Positions 47,188 to 58,974 of a stretch of 64,000 nucleotides of DNA are shown one piece after another. Source of the stretch: JANRKB01 sp033763695. Lineage in GTDB: Bacteria; Planctomycetota; Phycisphaerae; Phycisphaerales; UBA1924. Location: positions 24,980 through 88,979 of the forward strand of contig JANRKB010000055.1 of assembly GCA_033763695.1 (NCBI GenBank), written 5' to 3'. Every line of letters starts with the position of its first letter. Positions within the stretch are counted from its first letter, which is position 1. A program made the position numbers and the translations under genes. Below the pieces are notes generated by a model. The model saw only the letters and a list, made by a program, of their open reading frames with translations. It had not been told where the DNA came from and did no database searches.

Positions 47188-47493
47188 TCGCTTCCCGCCC
47201 AGTCTACTTGCTTGTAAGCGGTTGCAAACACCTCTTGCCCGCTTTTGGCGCAATCGGGGCGGGAAAAAACGCCAACTATACCGAAAGAAAACCAATCATC
47301 ATGGCTCTTTGGGCGGATCGATTCTATCGTTCAGGCTTGCAACACCGAGCGAGGGATGCTCGTGGGGCGACGGGAGCGGGCCAACTTGGGCCGCCCCGAG
47401 GCGACGGGAACAAAGCATCGGCGGGGTCGTGCAGGGCGCAGGAGCGCGGCATGCCGGTGTGATTGGTTCGAGAAGCAGGGAGTCCACGCCGCG

Positions 47494-50310
47494 ATGCCTT
47501 CGATCACCTACGACGGTCGCAGTTTCATGCTTGATGGTCGGCGCATCTGGCTCGCGGGCGGAACCATCGCCTACGCGCGCGTGCCTCGGGCTTCATGGGC
47601 CGATCGCATCCACGCGGCCAAGTTGGCCGGTCTGAACACCATCGACACGCCCGTCTACTGGAGCCGGCACGAGCCGCGTCCCGGTAAGTTCGACTTCAAG
47701 GGCGAGAACGACCTGCGGCATTTCATTCAGCTCGTCGGTCAAGCGGGCATGTATTGCACGCTGCGGATCGGGCCGTATGTGAATGACGACTGCGACCTGG
47801 GCGGGCTTCCGGCGTGGCTGGTCGAGAACGCGAACGTCAAGTTGCGCACGGCGAACGGGCCGTATTTGGAAGCGTGCTCGCGCTTCATCACCGCGCTGGC
47901 CGATCAGGTGCGCGACATGCAGGTGACCGCGCCGGGCGTCGGCGGACCGCTGCTGCTCATCCAGTGCGAAAGCTCGTGGACCTGCGGCGACGACACGCTC
48001 GCCGAGCAGTACCTGGGCGAACTGCATCGTTATGTCAATGAGGCCGGCATTGATGTGCCGTGCGTGAACAACAACAACCTGTGGCAGTCGGTCGAGGGCG
48101 ACATTGATTGCTGGTCGGGCGCGCATGAACCGCTGTCGACGATGCGGCAGTTGTCGAGCGTTCGCGGCACGCAGCCGCGATTCGTGCTCGACTTCCCCAC
48201 GGGGGCGCAGACGCGTTGGGGCGATGAACCGACCGCTCCGGCTGAGCCGTGGGTGTTGCAGCGACGCTTGGCCGAAGTGCTCGCTGGCGGCGGCCAGTTC
48301 AACCTCCGTCCGTTCTGCGGCGGGCAACTCCTTGGCTTCAGCGCCGGGCGGCTTGACGACGCGATGGATTCGTTCGCGACCGCGAGCAGCGATCACGGCG
48401 CGCCGCTGACCGAAGCTGGCGCGGCGGGCGCGACGTATGCCATGGTGCGTCGCATCAGCACATTCGCATCGCGGTTCTCGCGCGTGCTCGCGCATCTGGA
48501 CCCGATGTATCAGCCCGTGAGCATTGATCCGGGCTTCCACGATGCTCGCGCAGGCGAGAGCCGCGGCAAAGCCAAGACCGTAAAGCCCGCGAACCCTGGG
48601 CACTCGGTTGTTCACGTCACGGGCAGCCAGGGCGGCGTGGTGTTTGTCTTCGCCGATCAGCCGGGGCGCGGCGGCACGAATCTGCTGCTGCCCGATGGCA
48701 CGACGCTCCCGGTCGACACCGGTGGCCAGGGTGTCTCGTGGTGTCTCTTTGACACCAACATCACCGGGCGTTCGCGTCTGGACTACACCAATCTCAACGC
48801 CCTCGCGACAGTCGGCAAAGTCTTCGTGTGCTACGGCGCGGCGGGGACGCGCGGCGTGGTGTCGATCAACGGCTCACCGATGGAGTTTGTGGTCCCCTCG
48901 GGCCGCACGCCGCACGTCGTTGAGCACGAGAACCTCTTCATCGCCGCGTGCAACGAAGAGCAGATCGATTCGACGTATGTGACGGACAATGCGGTGTACT
49001 TCAATGTTGCGGGCATGACCGATGACGGCCACGCGATCCCGATGGCGGGTGCGAAGGCGCTGAAATTGTCGAGTGATGGGGTGCAGAGCACCAAGGCGAA
49101 TGAGTTCACCAAGCCGGCTCAGGAACCGCCGCACGACAAGGTCACGATCGGCGCGTGGACCAGCGCGTCGACGGAGGACTATGTGAGCGGGACCAGCCCG
49201 CGCTTCGCGACGATCAGCGGCCCGGCCGAACTGGCGACGCTGGGTTCGCCGAGCGGATACGGCTGGTATCGCATCGGGCTCAAGGCCGCGGGCGCGGGGC
49301 GGACGCACGTGCTTGCGCCGGGCAGCGGCGATCGTCTCCACATGTTCATGGACGGCGATGAAGTCGGCGTCCTCGGACATGGGCCGGGCGCAACGCGCGA
49401 CATCACACTGCCGCTGAAGAAGTCTGGTCAGCACCTCGTCGTTTTGGCCGAGAATCTTGGCCGCTTCGCCTCGGGCCCGAATATGGGCGAGGGCAAGGGT
49501 CTGCGTGGCCACCTCTTTGAGTTCGAGGCGATCAAGCCCGGCAAGCCCAAGCTCGTGAACGCACAGCCTGTCGAGGCGCTGAAGTTCCGCAAGCCCCTTT
49601 GGGAAGTCCGTCCCGGTGACAGCACCGAGCCTGATCGCGTGACGTGGTCGATTACGCACAAGAAGAAGACGCCGATCGCGGTGTGCGTGAAGTCCTTCCC
49701 GGGGCGCGGCCTGCTGATGGTCAACGACAAGCCCGTCGCGTTCCTGGATCGCAGCGGGCCCGAGACGGTGGTCATTGACGCGGATCAGATCAGCAAGGGC
49801 CATGCGACGGTTCAGGTCGCGATGCTCGCCGAGCCGGACGGGTCCGCGCTCGACATGGCCGCGATCGCGGATGGGTTGTCGGACGCGATCACGTTCGTGT
49901 CGCTCAGCGAGAATCTGACTGCGAAGGCGGAGTGGGCGTTTGCCAAGTGGGAGCCGCCGGCGGCGACGGCGTTCTCGGCGGGCAAGCCCAAGGGCACCGG
50001 CCCGCGCTGGTGGCGCACCAAGTTCAAGCCCAGCGGCCTGCACGCACCGCTCTTTGTCGAGCTGGCGGGCATGACCAAAGGGCAGCTCTACGTCAACGGC
50101 CGTCACGTCGGACGATACTGGGTGTCGACGGCGAGCGGGAAGCACGTCGGGCCGCAGACGCGTTGGCTCGTGCCGCACGCGTGGCTGAAGGCGGGCGAGG
50201 ACAATGAGCTGGTGCTCTTCGATGAGCACGGCGGGAATCCGTCAAAGGTGAAGCTCACCTTTGACACGTCCGCGCATGTGATTCACGCGAAGGCGCCGAC
50301 GACAACGTAA
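47494..50310 (+). CDS. GH35-like beta-galactosidase-family protein with altered active site
   Basis: 938 residues from ATG at 47494 (GGGAG upstream). The N-terminal TIM barrel follows family 35: MLDGRRIWLAGGTIAYARVPRASWADRIHAAKLAGLNTIDTPVYWSRHEPRPGKFDF, LRIGPYVNDDCDLGGLPAWL. At the acid/base site the usual QXENEY reads QCESSW, so the second glutamate is serine. The nucleophile region reads FVLDFPTGAQTRWGD where GH35 enzymes have EFW/ESWXGWF, so the glutamate appears to be aspartate. Beta-sandwich domains and a C-terminal jelly roll (LYVNGRHVGRYWV) are present. No signal peptide is seen at the chosen start. It may be inactive, carbohydrate-binding, or use a shifted mechanism; alignment is by eye. 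Confidence 0.8.
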   Translation: MPSITYDGRSFMLDGRRIWLAGGTIAYARVPRASWADRIHAAKLAGLNTIDTPVYWSRHEPRPGKFDFKGENDLRHFIQLVGQAGMYCTLRIGPYVNDDCDLGGLPAWLVENANVKLRTANGPYLEACSRFITALADQVRDMQVTAPGVGGPLLLIQCESSWTCGDDTLAEQYLGELHRYVNEAGIDVPCVNNNNLWQSVEGDIDCWSGAHEPLSTMRQLSSVRGTQPRFVLDFPTGAQTRWGDEPTAPAEPWVLQRRLAEVLAGGGQFNLRPFCGGQLLGFSAGRLDDAMDSFATASSDHGAPLTEAGAAGATYAMVRRISTFASRFSRVLAHLDPMYQPVSIDPGFHDARAGESRGKAKTVKPANPGHSVVHVTGSQGGVVFVFADQPGRGGTNLLLPDGTTLPVDTGGQGVSWCLFDTNITGRSRLDYTNLNALATVGKVFVCYGAAGTRGVVSINGSPMEFVVPSGRTPHVVEHENLFIAACNEEQIDSTYVTDNAVYFNVAGMTDDGHAIPMAGAKALKLSSDGVQSTKANEFTKPAQEPPHDKVTIGAWTSASTEDYVSGTSPRFATISGPAELATLGSPSGYGWYRIGLKAAGAGRTHVLAPGSGDRLHMFMDGDEVGVLGHGPGATRDITLPLKKSGQHLVVLAENLGRFASGPNMGEGKGLRGHLFEFEAIKPGKPKLVNAQPVEALKFRKPLWEVRPGDSTEPDRVTWSITHKKKTPIAVCVKSFPGRGLLMVNDKPVAFLDRSGPETVVIDADQISKGHATVQVAMLAEPDGSALDMAAIADGLSDAITFVSLSENLTAKAEWAFAKWEPPAATAFSAGKPKGTGPRWWRTKFKPSGLHAPLFVELAGMTKGQLYVNGRHVGRYWVSTASGKHVGPQTRWLVPHAWLKAGEDNELVLFDEHGGNPSKVKLTFDTSAHVIHAKAPTTT

Positions 50311-50355
50311 TCGGCTCGGCCGCGCGTGGCGCGCGGGCGGAAGGAGAATGACGCG

Positions 50356-50916
50356 ATGCTTCCGTCGTGGCAACAGGCGATCTCATTTGCGGCGCGGGCC
50401 CACCGGCATCAGCTGCGGCGCGACGGACGCACGCCGTATGCAGCGCATGTTGTTCGCGTGGCGATGGCCATCTCGCAGGTGTTCGAGTGCCGTGATGAGA
50501 CGACGATCACGATCGCGATTCTGCACGACGTGATCGAAGATACGACCACCGACTACGACGATATCTCGTCGCGCTTCGGCGAAGAAGTGGCGCGTGGCGT
50601 CGCGGCCCTGACCAAGAACATGGCCCTGCCCGAGAAGAAGCGTGAGGCCGACTACGACCATCGCCTTGAGCAGGCTTCGTGGCGGGTGCGGCTCGTCAAG
50701 CTCGCGGATGTCTATGACAATCTGTGCGACTCGCTGACCGACCCGGAAGCGGCGAAGAACCGCGCCAAGCGGGTTCGCGCGTGCCAGCGCGCCATCAAGA
50801 TCGCGCGGCGTGACGCCAAGACGCGCAAGGAGACCGCCCGGGCCATCAAGGCGGTGCAAGCAACGCTGCGCGGCGTGGCCCGGGGACGCGTGCGTCCCAC
50901 GACGCGACGCAAGTAA
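50356..50916 (+). CDS. HD-domain hydrolase, RelA/SpoT-hydrolase-like
   Basis: 186 residues from ATG at 50356 with AAGGAGA upstream. The HD metal motif is visible: AAHVVRVAMAISQ (first His), then AILHDVIEDTTTDYDDI (HD plus acidic pair) and VRLVKLADVYDNLCD. This pattern matches the (p)ppGpp hydrolase domain of SpoT and the small MESH1-type hydrolases; no synthetase domain follows. The last 40 residues are Arg/Lys-rich and may bind nucleic acid. Substrate could be ppGpp or another nucleotide. Forty-five bases after the GH35-like gene. Confidence 0.82.
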   Translation: MLPSWQQAISFAARAHRHQLRRDGRTPYAAHVVRVAMAISQVFECRDETTITIAILHDVIEDTTTDYDDISSRFGEEVARGVAALTKNMALPEKKREADYDHRLEQASWRVRLVKLADVYDNLCDSLTDPEAAKNRAKRVRACQRAIKIARRDAKTRKETARAIKAVQATLRGVARGRVRPTTRRK

Positions 50917-50958
50917 GTTCGTCCTCGCGCAACGGGCGCGGGTTTACAACGCGTGCCT

Positions 50959-52353
50959 TCACGACTGGTTCCGCCACGAACTCCAGCCGATGTAGACGGG
51001 AATGCCGGCGAGCAGCACGCCGCCCCAGATGAGCGTGGTCTGTGGATCGTCTCGAATCGCCAGAACCGTCATGGCCGCGCTGGCGAGCACGAAGATGCCC
51101 GGCACGATCGGATAAAGCGGCACGCGATAGGCGAGCGGCTCGTCGAGCTGTGAGATCGCGGATTTGCGCTTGGACTCGCGTGCTCGGATGATGAAGAGCG
51201 CAACAGCGCCGAGGCCGTAGAAGATCCACATCGTGAAGACGAATGAGTCGGCGAGTGCCGTGAAGCCGCCGAGCCAGATGACGGCGATGCAGGACAGCGC
51301 AAGCTGGATCCACAGTGCGATCGCGGGCGTCTGGAATCGGGGGTCAACGCGGGCAAGGAAGTCAAAGAGCAACCCGTCGCGTGCCTGCGCGAACGTGACG
51401 CGTGCGCCGGTCATCACGCTGGCGTGCGATGAGCCGAGCGTCGAGATGATGATGAGCACCGTCACGAGAGTCGAGCCGATCGGGCCGACCAGTCGCTCCA
51501 GCAGCAGCGGTGCGACGGTCTTGGTCTGGGCCATCTCCGCGAGCGGGATGTGCCACAGATAGACGGCGTTCGCCAGCAGATAGAGGAACATCACCGACAG
51601 CGTGCCCCAGATGTACACGCGCGGCAGCGTCCGACGCGGTTCCTTCACTTCGCCTGCGATCGACCCGACATCCGCCCAGCCGTCGTAGGTCCACATGATC
51701 GCCGACATCACGGGGATCAGTGCGTCGATGAACGGGCGCGGCGGCGGAAGCGATTGGAAGTGCGCAGAGGTATCGCCCGACAGGGCACGCAGCGCGGCGA
51801 AGACGCCAAGCACGATCACGCCGAGGATGGCAACGTACTTCAGTGTCGTCACTGCAATCGCAAACTGTGTGCTGCCGCGCACGCCGACGACGTTGATGAG
51901 CGTGAGGACGAAGAGCGCGATGCAGGTGGTGATTGCGGGGTTGAAGGACTGCCCGGTCAGCGTGTTGAGATGCTCGGCGAAGATGAACGCGATGCCGCCT
52001 GCGGCCGCGGGCTTGGTGACGAGCATGTAGGTCCAGCCGAAGACGAACGCGATCCCGCGCCCGTATGCCTCGCGCAGGAAGACATAGACGCCGCCCGAGT
52101 GTGGGAAGCGGCCGGCGAGCTCGGCGAAGGTGAGTGCGCCGCACAGCGCGACCAAACCGCCGACTGCCCACATTGCGAGGATCAGCCACGGACTGCCGAG
52201 GTTCTGGGCGATGGTGGTGGGGGTGCGGAAAATGCCGCTGCCGATCACGACGCCGACAAGCACCGCCATCGCGCCCCAGAAGCCGATCTTTCGCGGCAGG
52301 TCAGGGCGGACGGCGGCGGGCGCAGGTTGCGGTTCAATGGGCGGATGGTTCAC
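50959..52353 (-). CDS. APC-family amino acid permease
   Basis: 464 residues from GTG at 52353; the longer frame covers the start of the divergent regulator gene and adds 68 unlikely residues. Twelve or so hydrophobic segments follow, with the APC start MAVLVGVVIGSGIFRTPTTIAQNLGSPWLILAMW, the FAELAGRFPHSGGVYVFLREAYG loop and GWADVGSIAGEVKEPRRTLPR. The family carries amino acids or amines across the inner membrane, usually with protons or by exchange. A divergent LysR gene, with only 52 bases between the starts, probably regulates it. Substrate not deducible. Confidence 0.9.
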   Translation of the reverse strand: MNHPPIEPQPAPAAVRPDLPRKIGFWGAMAVLVGVVIGSGIFRTPTTIAQNLGSPWLILAMWAVGGLVALCGALTFAELAGRFPHSGGVYVFLREAYGRGIAFVFGWTYMLVTKPAAAGGIAFIFAEHLNTLTGQSFNPAITTCIALFVLTLINVVGVRGSTQFAIAVTTLKYVAILGVIVLGVFAALRALSGDTSAHFQSLPPPRPFIDALIPVMSAIMWTYDGWADVGSIAGEVKEPRRTLPRVYIWGTLSVMFLYLLANAVYLWHIPLAEMAQTKTVAPLLLERLVGPIGSTLVTVLIIISTLGSSHASVMTGARVTFAQARDGLLFDFLARVDPRFQTPAIALWIQLALSCIAVIWLGGFTALADSFVFTMWIFYGLGAVALFIIRARESKRKSAISQLDEPLAYRVPLYPIVPGIFVLASAAMTVLAIRDDPQTTLIWGGVLLAGIPVYIGWSSWRNQS

Positions 52354-52405
52354 GCGGCAGAGTGTACGGGAGGATCGGCGGCTGGTTGCGGATACGCTGA
52401 ACATC

Positions 52406-53326
52406 ATGGAACTCACGCCGCTGAGGTATTTCCGCGAGATTGCGCGGGTCGGCCACATGACGCGTGCCGCTCGATCGCTTGGCGTGTCGCAGCCTGCACT
52501 CTCTGCAATGTTGCGCAAGCTTGAGAGCGAAGTGGGTGCGCCGCTGCTGCATCGCACTGGGCGCGGCGTCGAACTGACCGAGCCGGGTCGTGTGTTTCTC
52601 AGCCATGCCGAGGACGCACTGCGTCGCGCCGACGCGGGCGTGCAGGCAGTGCGCGAGTTGATGGGCTTGCAGACCGGCTCGGTTCGCGTCGGTGCCGGCG
52701 CGACGGCAGCCGCGTACTTGCTGCCGCCGGTGATCTCGACGGTGCGTGAGCGGCATCCGGGGCTGCGGTTTTATGTGCGTGAGACGGGCTCCGCGGCGGT
52801 CGCTGCCGCGCTACTGAGTGGCGAACTTGATCTGGGCATCGTGACGCTCCCGGTGCGCGGCGTGGGCGAGAAGGAACTGCTCATCCTGCCGCTCATGGAG
52901 GATGAACTGCGTCTGATCGTCCCGCCACGACATCGTCTCGCGGGCAAGAAGTCGTTCAAGTGGAGCGATCTTTCGGGCGAACGTGTGATCGGCTTCGAGG
53001 CCGGGTCCGCGGTGCGCGAGGTGGTCGATCAGGCCGCGGCCCGTGCGGGCGTCACGCTGGATGTCATTATGGAACTTCGCTCGATCCAGAGCATTCAGCA
53101 GATGGTGGCCGCGGGCGTGGGCGTCGGGTTTGTGTCGCGGCTTGCGCTTGCGGAGACCGACAAGGAATCGGGCGGCGGCGGTTTGGTCTGCAAAGAGTCG
53201 TCGCTGGTGCGAGGGATGGCGATCTGCCGTCGCGCCGATCGCTTCCCAAGCCCGGCGGCGGCCGCGGTGGAACGGGAACTTCTGGAGCGGGCCAAGGGGC
53301 GCAAGCGGGCAGGCGTCGTACGATGA
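52406..53326 (+). CDS. LysR-family transcriptional regulator
   Basis: 306 residues from ATG at 52406. The N-terminal winged HTH is typical: MELTPLRYFREIARVGHMTRAARSLGVSQPALSAMLRKLESEVGAPLLHRTGRGVELTEPG. A periplasmic-binding-type effector domain follows (VRVGAGATAAAYLLPPVISTVRERHPGLRFYVRETGS, SGELDLGIVTLP, VAAGVGVGFVSRLAL). Divergent from the permease gene in the classic regulator-target arrangement, so it likely controls the permease and itself. Effector unknown. The small-protein gene at 53331 starts four bases after its stop. Confidence 0.92.
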   Translation: MELTPLRYFREIARVGHMTRAARSLGVSQPALSAMLRKLESEVGAPLLHRTGRGVELTEPGRVFLSHAEDALRRADAGVQAVRELMGLQTGSVRVGAGATAAAYLLPPVISTVRERHPGLRFYVRETGSAAVAAALLSGELDLGIVTLPVRGVGEKELLILPLMEDELRLIVPPRHRLAGKKSFKWSDLSGERVIGFEAGSAVREVVDQAAARAGVTLDVIMELRSIQSIQQMVAAGVGVGFVSRLALAETDKESGGGGLVCKESSLVRGMAICRRADRFPSPAAAAVERELLERAKGRKRAGVVR

Positions 53327-53330
53327 GACC

Positions 53331-53546
53331 ATGGAACGCCGCGAGATGCTCATCGAGGTGATTGACGACGCGACGGCGGAGCGACTTCGCAAGATGACGC
53401 CGGCGGAGCGGATGGCTCTTGCGAACGACATGTTCATCCAGTGTCGCGAGATGATGCTTGCCGCGGTCCGGAGTCGAAACCCAGAATGGACCGAAGCGCA
53501 AGTGACGGCTGAAGTCCGCAGGAGAATCTCGCGTGGGGCCGCGTGA
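53331..53546 (+). CDS. small protein paired with a nucleotidyltransferase
   Basis: 71 residues from ATG at 53331. The sequence (AERLRKMTPAERMALANDMF, AAVRSRNPEWTEAQVTAEVRRRI) resembles short helical proteins I recall beside nucleotidyltransferase genes in planctomycetes and cyanobacteria; I cannot give a family name. It overlaps the downstream gene by 14 bases, so the two are made together. A toxin-antitoxin or regulator/enzyme pair is a reasonable guess. Confidence 0.65.
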   Translation: MERREMLIEVIDDATAERLRKMTPAERMALANDMFIQCREMMLAAVRSRNPEWTEAQVTAEVRRRISRGAA

Positions 53547-54099
53547 TCTCATGATTGTTGCGGCTCGCGCGCTGAACGCTGCCGGGTCTCGGTATGCCGT
53601 GACCGGCTCGATGGCAGCGATGATGTATGGCGAGTTGCGCACGACGACGGACATCGACATTGTCGTCGACTTTGGGTATCGCGAGTTGTCGGCCGTCCTG
53701 CAGGCATTCCCCGAGAGCGAGTTCTATGTCAATCGTGACGCGATTCTCGCCGCGATGAACAACTGCGGTCAGTTCAACGTCATCGCGATGGGCACAGACC
53801 TGGAGATTGATTTCATGGTCGTCAATGACGACTTCTACAACACCGTTCGCCTGGAACGTGCTCGCGTCATCGAGGTGCTGCCCCATGAGCCGGTGCGGTT
53901 CTCCGCCCCTGAAGACGTCATCCTCAAGAAACTCCAGTTTTACCAGCAGGGCGAGTCGGACAAGCACCTCCGCGACGTCGCGTCGATGATCAAGGTCAGC
54001 GGCGAAGACATGGACAGGGAGTACCTTGACAGTTGGGCTTCCAAACTGGGTGTTGCTGGTGAATGGCTTGAGATGAAACGCCGCTGTGGGTGGGTGTGA
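53533..54099 (+). CDS. nucleotidyltransferase-fold protein, toxin-antitoxin-like
   Basis: 188 residues from GTG at 53533, eight bases after AGGAGA; ATG at 53551 is an alternative. The nucleotidyltransferase motif is complete: YAVTGSMAAMMYGELRTTTDIDIVVD (GS ... DXD), with the third acidic region DLEIDFMVVND. The later part FSAPEDVILKKLQFYQQGESDKHLRDVASMIKVSG matches AbiEii/DUF6036-type proteins, many of which belong to toxin-antitoxin or defence pairs. Target (tRNA, protein or nucleotide) is unknown. Forms an overlapping pair with the 71-residue protein before it. Confidence 0.75.
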   Translation: MGPRDLMIVAARALNAAGSRYAVTGSMAAMMYGELRTTTDIDIVVDFGYRELSAVLQAFPESEFYVNRDAILAAMNNCGQFNVIAMGTDLEIDFMVVNDDFYNTVRLERARVIEVLPHEPVRFSAPEDVILKKLQFYQQGESDKHLRDVASMIKVSGEDMDREYLDSWASKLGVAGEWLEMKRRCGWV

Positions 54100-54283
54100 A
54101 CGGGAATCGCGCAGCCACGGCTCACTTGCATAAACATGATCGATCAGACAACTGAATCCGATTGATTCGATTCATGCCGATACAGGCCTAGGGTTGCTCG
54201 GTTTCAGCGTCCGGTCAGGTCCACCGTTCCTCGCCGCGGACTGCTCGAACCGCTTCGCTCAGCACACCCCTGGAGCCGCTCTC

Positions 54284-57061
<2,778 letters not shown>

Positions 57062-57092
57062 GCGACTTGGTGATAGTCTCATGAGACACTGA

Positions 57093-57125
57093 ACGGACGA
57101 TCGGAGTGATCCGATCGTCCGTTTT
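57093..57125 (+). terminator. intrinsic terminator of acnA
   Basis: Perfect 12-bp stem ACGGACGATCGG (57093-57104) / CCGATCGTCCGT (57111-57122) with a 6-base loop, then TTTTCG. It ends just before the next coding start. Confidence 0.9.
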
Positions 57126-57133
57126 CGTTCGCG

Positions 57134-57553
57134 ATGGCGACGACACGGAACTCTGCGGCCATGAATCGACGGGCGATGCGATTGACTGCGGCGACGCTTC
57201 TCGCGGGTGAGGCTGTATCGCTGGTCGCATTCTGGATCGCGTGGCATCGGCTTCCGTCGCTCCAACGCGTGATCGAGCCATCGGGAGCGTCGGAACAGTT
57301 CGCGTGGTTCCTCTGGGCCGACCTGTGTGTGCTGGTGCCGCTGTGCGTCGTCTCGGCCGCGTGGCTCGTCACGCGCATTCCGCGTGTGACAATCGCGTGC
57401 GCGATGCATTTGGCGGCTGCTGTCTACGCGACAGTGTGGACTGTCGCCGCGGTGCTGCACTCGGGCGTGTCGTGGACCGCGGCGACCGCGATGCTCGGAC
57501 TGAGCTGTGTCGCCGCCTTTGCCGTGCGTGCGTCGCGAATGGAGCGTGGGTGA
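57134..57553 (+). CDS. small membrane protein
   Basis: 139 residues at most; ATG codons at 57134, 57161 and 57176 are possible and the first lies close to the acnA terminator. About four hydrophobic segments (LTAATLLAGEAVSLVAFWIAW, FLWADLCVLVPLCVVSAAWLV, IACAMHLAAAVYATVWTVAAVL, AATAMLGLSCVAAFAVRA). No family recognised. Its stop overlaps the ATG of the methyltransferase-like gene by one base (TGATG), so the two are coupled. Confidence 0.6.
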   Translation: MATTRNSAAMNRRAMRLTAATLLAGEAVSLVAFWIAWHRLPSLQRVIEPSGASEQFAWFLWADLCVLVPLCVVSAAWLVTRIPRVTIACAMHLAAAVYATVWTVAAVLHSGVSWTAATAMLGLSCVAAFAVRASRMERG

Positions 57554-58104
57554 TGCCCCTCTTTCGCGAGGCACGCGAGGCGAGCGTCGCGTTCAACGCG
57601 GCCAAGACGCTTGCACAGGTGGTCGTGTTCTGGGGTGTCTTTCTCTTTGTGATCCCGCCGCTGCTGGTTCGCGTTGAGCGTGGTACGCCGCTGGAACGTT
57701 TCGTCTTTCCATCAATCGGCATGCTGAGCGCTGGAGTTCTCTTCGCCCTCGCGGGCTGCGTCGGGCTCTGGAGTTCTTGGGAAATGGTCGCGCGAGGAAG
57801 GGGCACCCCGCTTCCGCTTGATGCGCCGCGACGCCTCGTGATCGGAGGGCCTTATCGATTTGTACGCAATCCGATGGCGTGTGCGGGGCTGATGCAGGGC
57901 GTCGCGATCGGCCTGTACGACGGCTCGCCGCTCGTGCTCGCGTACTGCGTCGCGGGCGGCATTGTGTGGAATGTTCTCGTTCGCCCGCTCGAAGAGGCGG
58001 ATTTGGAAAGTCGTTTCGGGGATGAGTATCGCGCGTACCGCAGGTGTGTGCGATGCTGGATCCCACGCGTACCGATGCCGCGGGCGAAGGCGGATGAGCG
58101 TTGA
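57553..58104 (+). CDS. ICMT/PEMT-family membrane methyltransferase
   Basis: 183 residues from ATG at 57553. Several membrane segments, then the conserved core RRLVIGGPYRFVRNPMACAGLMQGVAIGL and the C-terminal EEADLESRFGDEYRAYRRCVRCWIPR, typical of bacterial isoprenylcysteine carboxyl methyltransferase-like proteins (also phospholipid methyltransferases). SAM is the expected donor; the acceptor cannot be told. Coupled to the small membrane protein upstream. Located in the inner membrane. Confidence 0.86.
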   Translation: MPLFREAREASVAFNAAKTLAQVVVFWGVFLFVIPPLLVRVERGTPLERFVFPSIGMLSAGVLFALAGCVGLWSSWEMVARGRGTPLPLDAPRRLVIGGPYRFVRNPMACAGLMQGVAIGLYDGSPLVLAYCVAGGIVWNVLVRPLEEADLESRFGDEYRAYRRCVRCWIPRVPMPRAKADER

Positions 58105-58202
58105 ACATGGAGAGCGTCGAGTTGGTTTGGAATCGTGTGCCTCCGCAGTCGTCGCTCGCGGCGGCAGTTGGCGACGGATGGCCCTCCCAGTACGATCGTG
58201 CC

Positions 58203-58973
58203 ATGCCACGATGGATTCGCATTGCGCAGCTCATCGGTGTCTTGGGCGTTGCGATCAGCGTTCCCGCCTGTTCGACGTGTGTGGTTTCATCGGGCACGCC
58301 GGTTACAAACCCGGTCGCGCACGATGACAGAGTTCCTGCGCATGTGCAGTTCCTTCGGGAACTCGAAGGGTCGGTCGCGAGAGAGACGACGTCGTATCGT
58401 CACACGCGTACCGATGTTCAACTGCGTCGCGACGGCACATCGGTCTGTCATGCCGATTGCAGCTCGCTCCTCAACGAAGTCTTCACCCAGTCGCTGGGCA
58501 TCGAACGTGCGTCAATGAGCGAGTGGCTCAGGCGAGGGCGGCCGCGGGCCCGCGACTACTTCGACACGATTGTCGCGGAGCGAGGCTTCCAACGCATCAC
58601 GTCGATCGGTGAGGTCCGTGTTGGTGACATCATCGCAATCCGCTACGAGGCGGGCGCTTCGAACACGGGGCATGTCATGGTCGTCAATGCCACGCCGCGA
58701 TTGAGCGAGGCCACGCGCCCGATGATGCCAAACGCCAAGGCCTGGGAGGTTGATGTGATCGACTGCAGCGCGTCGGGGCACGGCCCCGGCGACTCACGTG
58801 TCGCGCCTGATGGGTCGTTTCATCCGGGAATCGGCCGCGGCACCGTGCGGCTGTTCTGCGATGCGAATGGTGCCTTCGTCGGGCACACGTTCACGATGTC
58901 CGCCGTCTCACCGATTCGATCGGTGGAACAGCGGCCGATCGCAGTCGGACGCGTGACAAGACTATCGCGTTGA
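58203..58973 (+). CDS. lipoprotein with an NlpC/P60-like cysteine peptidase or amidase region
   Basis: 256 residues from ATG at 58203, which opens a signal peptide with lipobox SVPAC; a TTG at 58101 overlapping the previous stop would bury the signal. The segment VCHADCSSLLNEVF resembles the catalytic-cysteine site of NlpC/P60 and CHAP hydrolases (DCSXL), and NTGHVMVV gives the likely histidine. Further GRGTVRLFCDANGAFVGHTF. A peptidoglycan or amide hydrolase outside the inner membrane is inferred; an unrelated binding role is possible. Converges with the alpha/beta-hydrolase gene, separated by one base. Confidence 0.68.
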   Translation: MPRWIRIAQLIGVLGVAISVPACSTCVVSSGTPVTNPVAHDDRVPAHVQFLRELEGSVARETTSYRHTRTDVQLRRDGTSVCHADCSSLLNEVFTQSLGIERASMSEWLRRGRPRARDYFDTIVAERGFQRITSIGEVRVGDIIAIRYEAGASNTGHVMVVNATPRLSEATRPMMPNAKAWEVDVIDCSASGHGPGDSRVAPDGSFHPGIGRGTVRLFCDANGAFVGHTFTMSAVSPIRSVEQRPIAVGRVTRLSR

Positions 58974-58974
58974 G

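Larger units (their letters stand above)
47017..47493. other. divergent intergenic region with period-7 repeats
   Basis: 477 bases between the TolC-like gene and the GH35-like gene, with no supported gene. Two period-7 tracts lie inside: 47055-47089 (GACATCA, GACATGA, GACACGA, GACATCA, GACCAAG) and 47153-47187 (AATGCCA, AGTGCCA, AGTGCCA, ACGGGCA, AGTGCCT). Promoters for both genes must be here; none was convincing. Confidence 0.55.
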
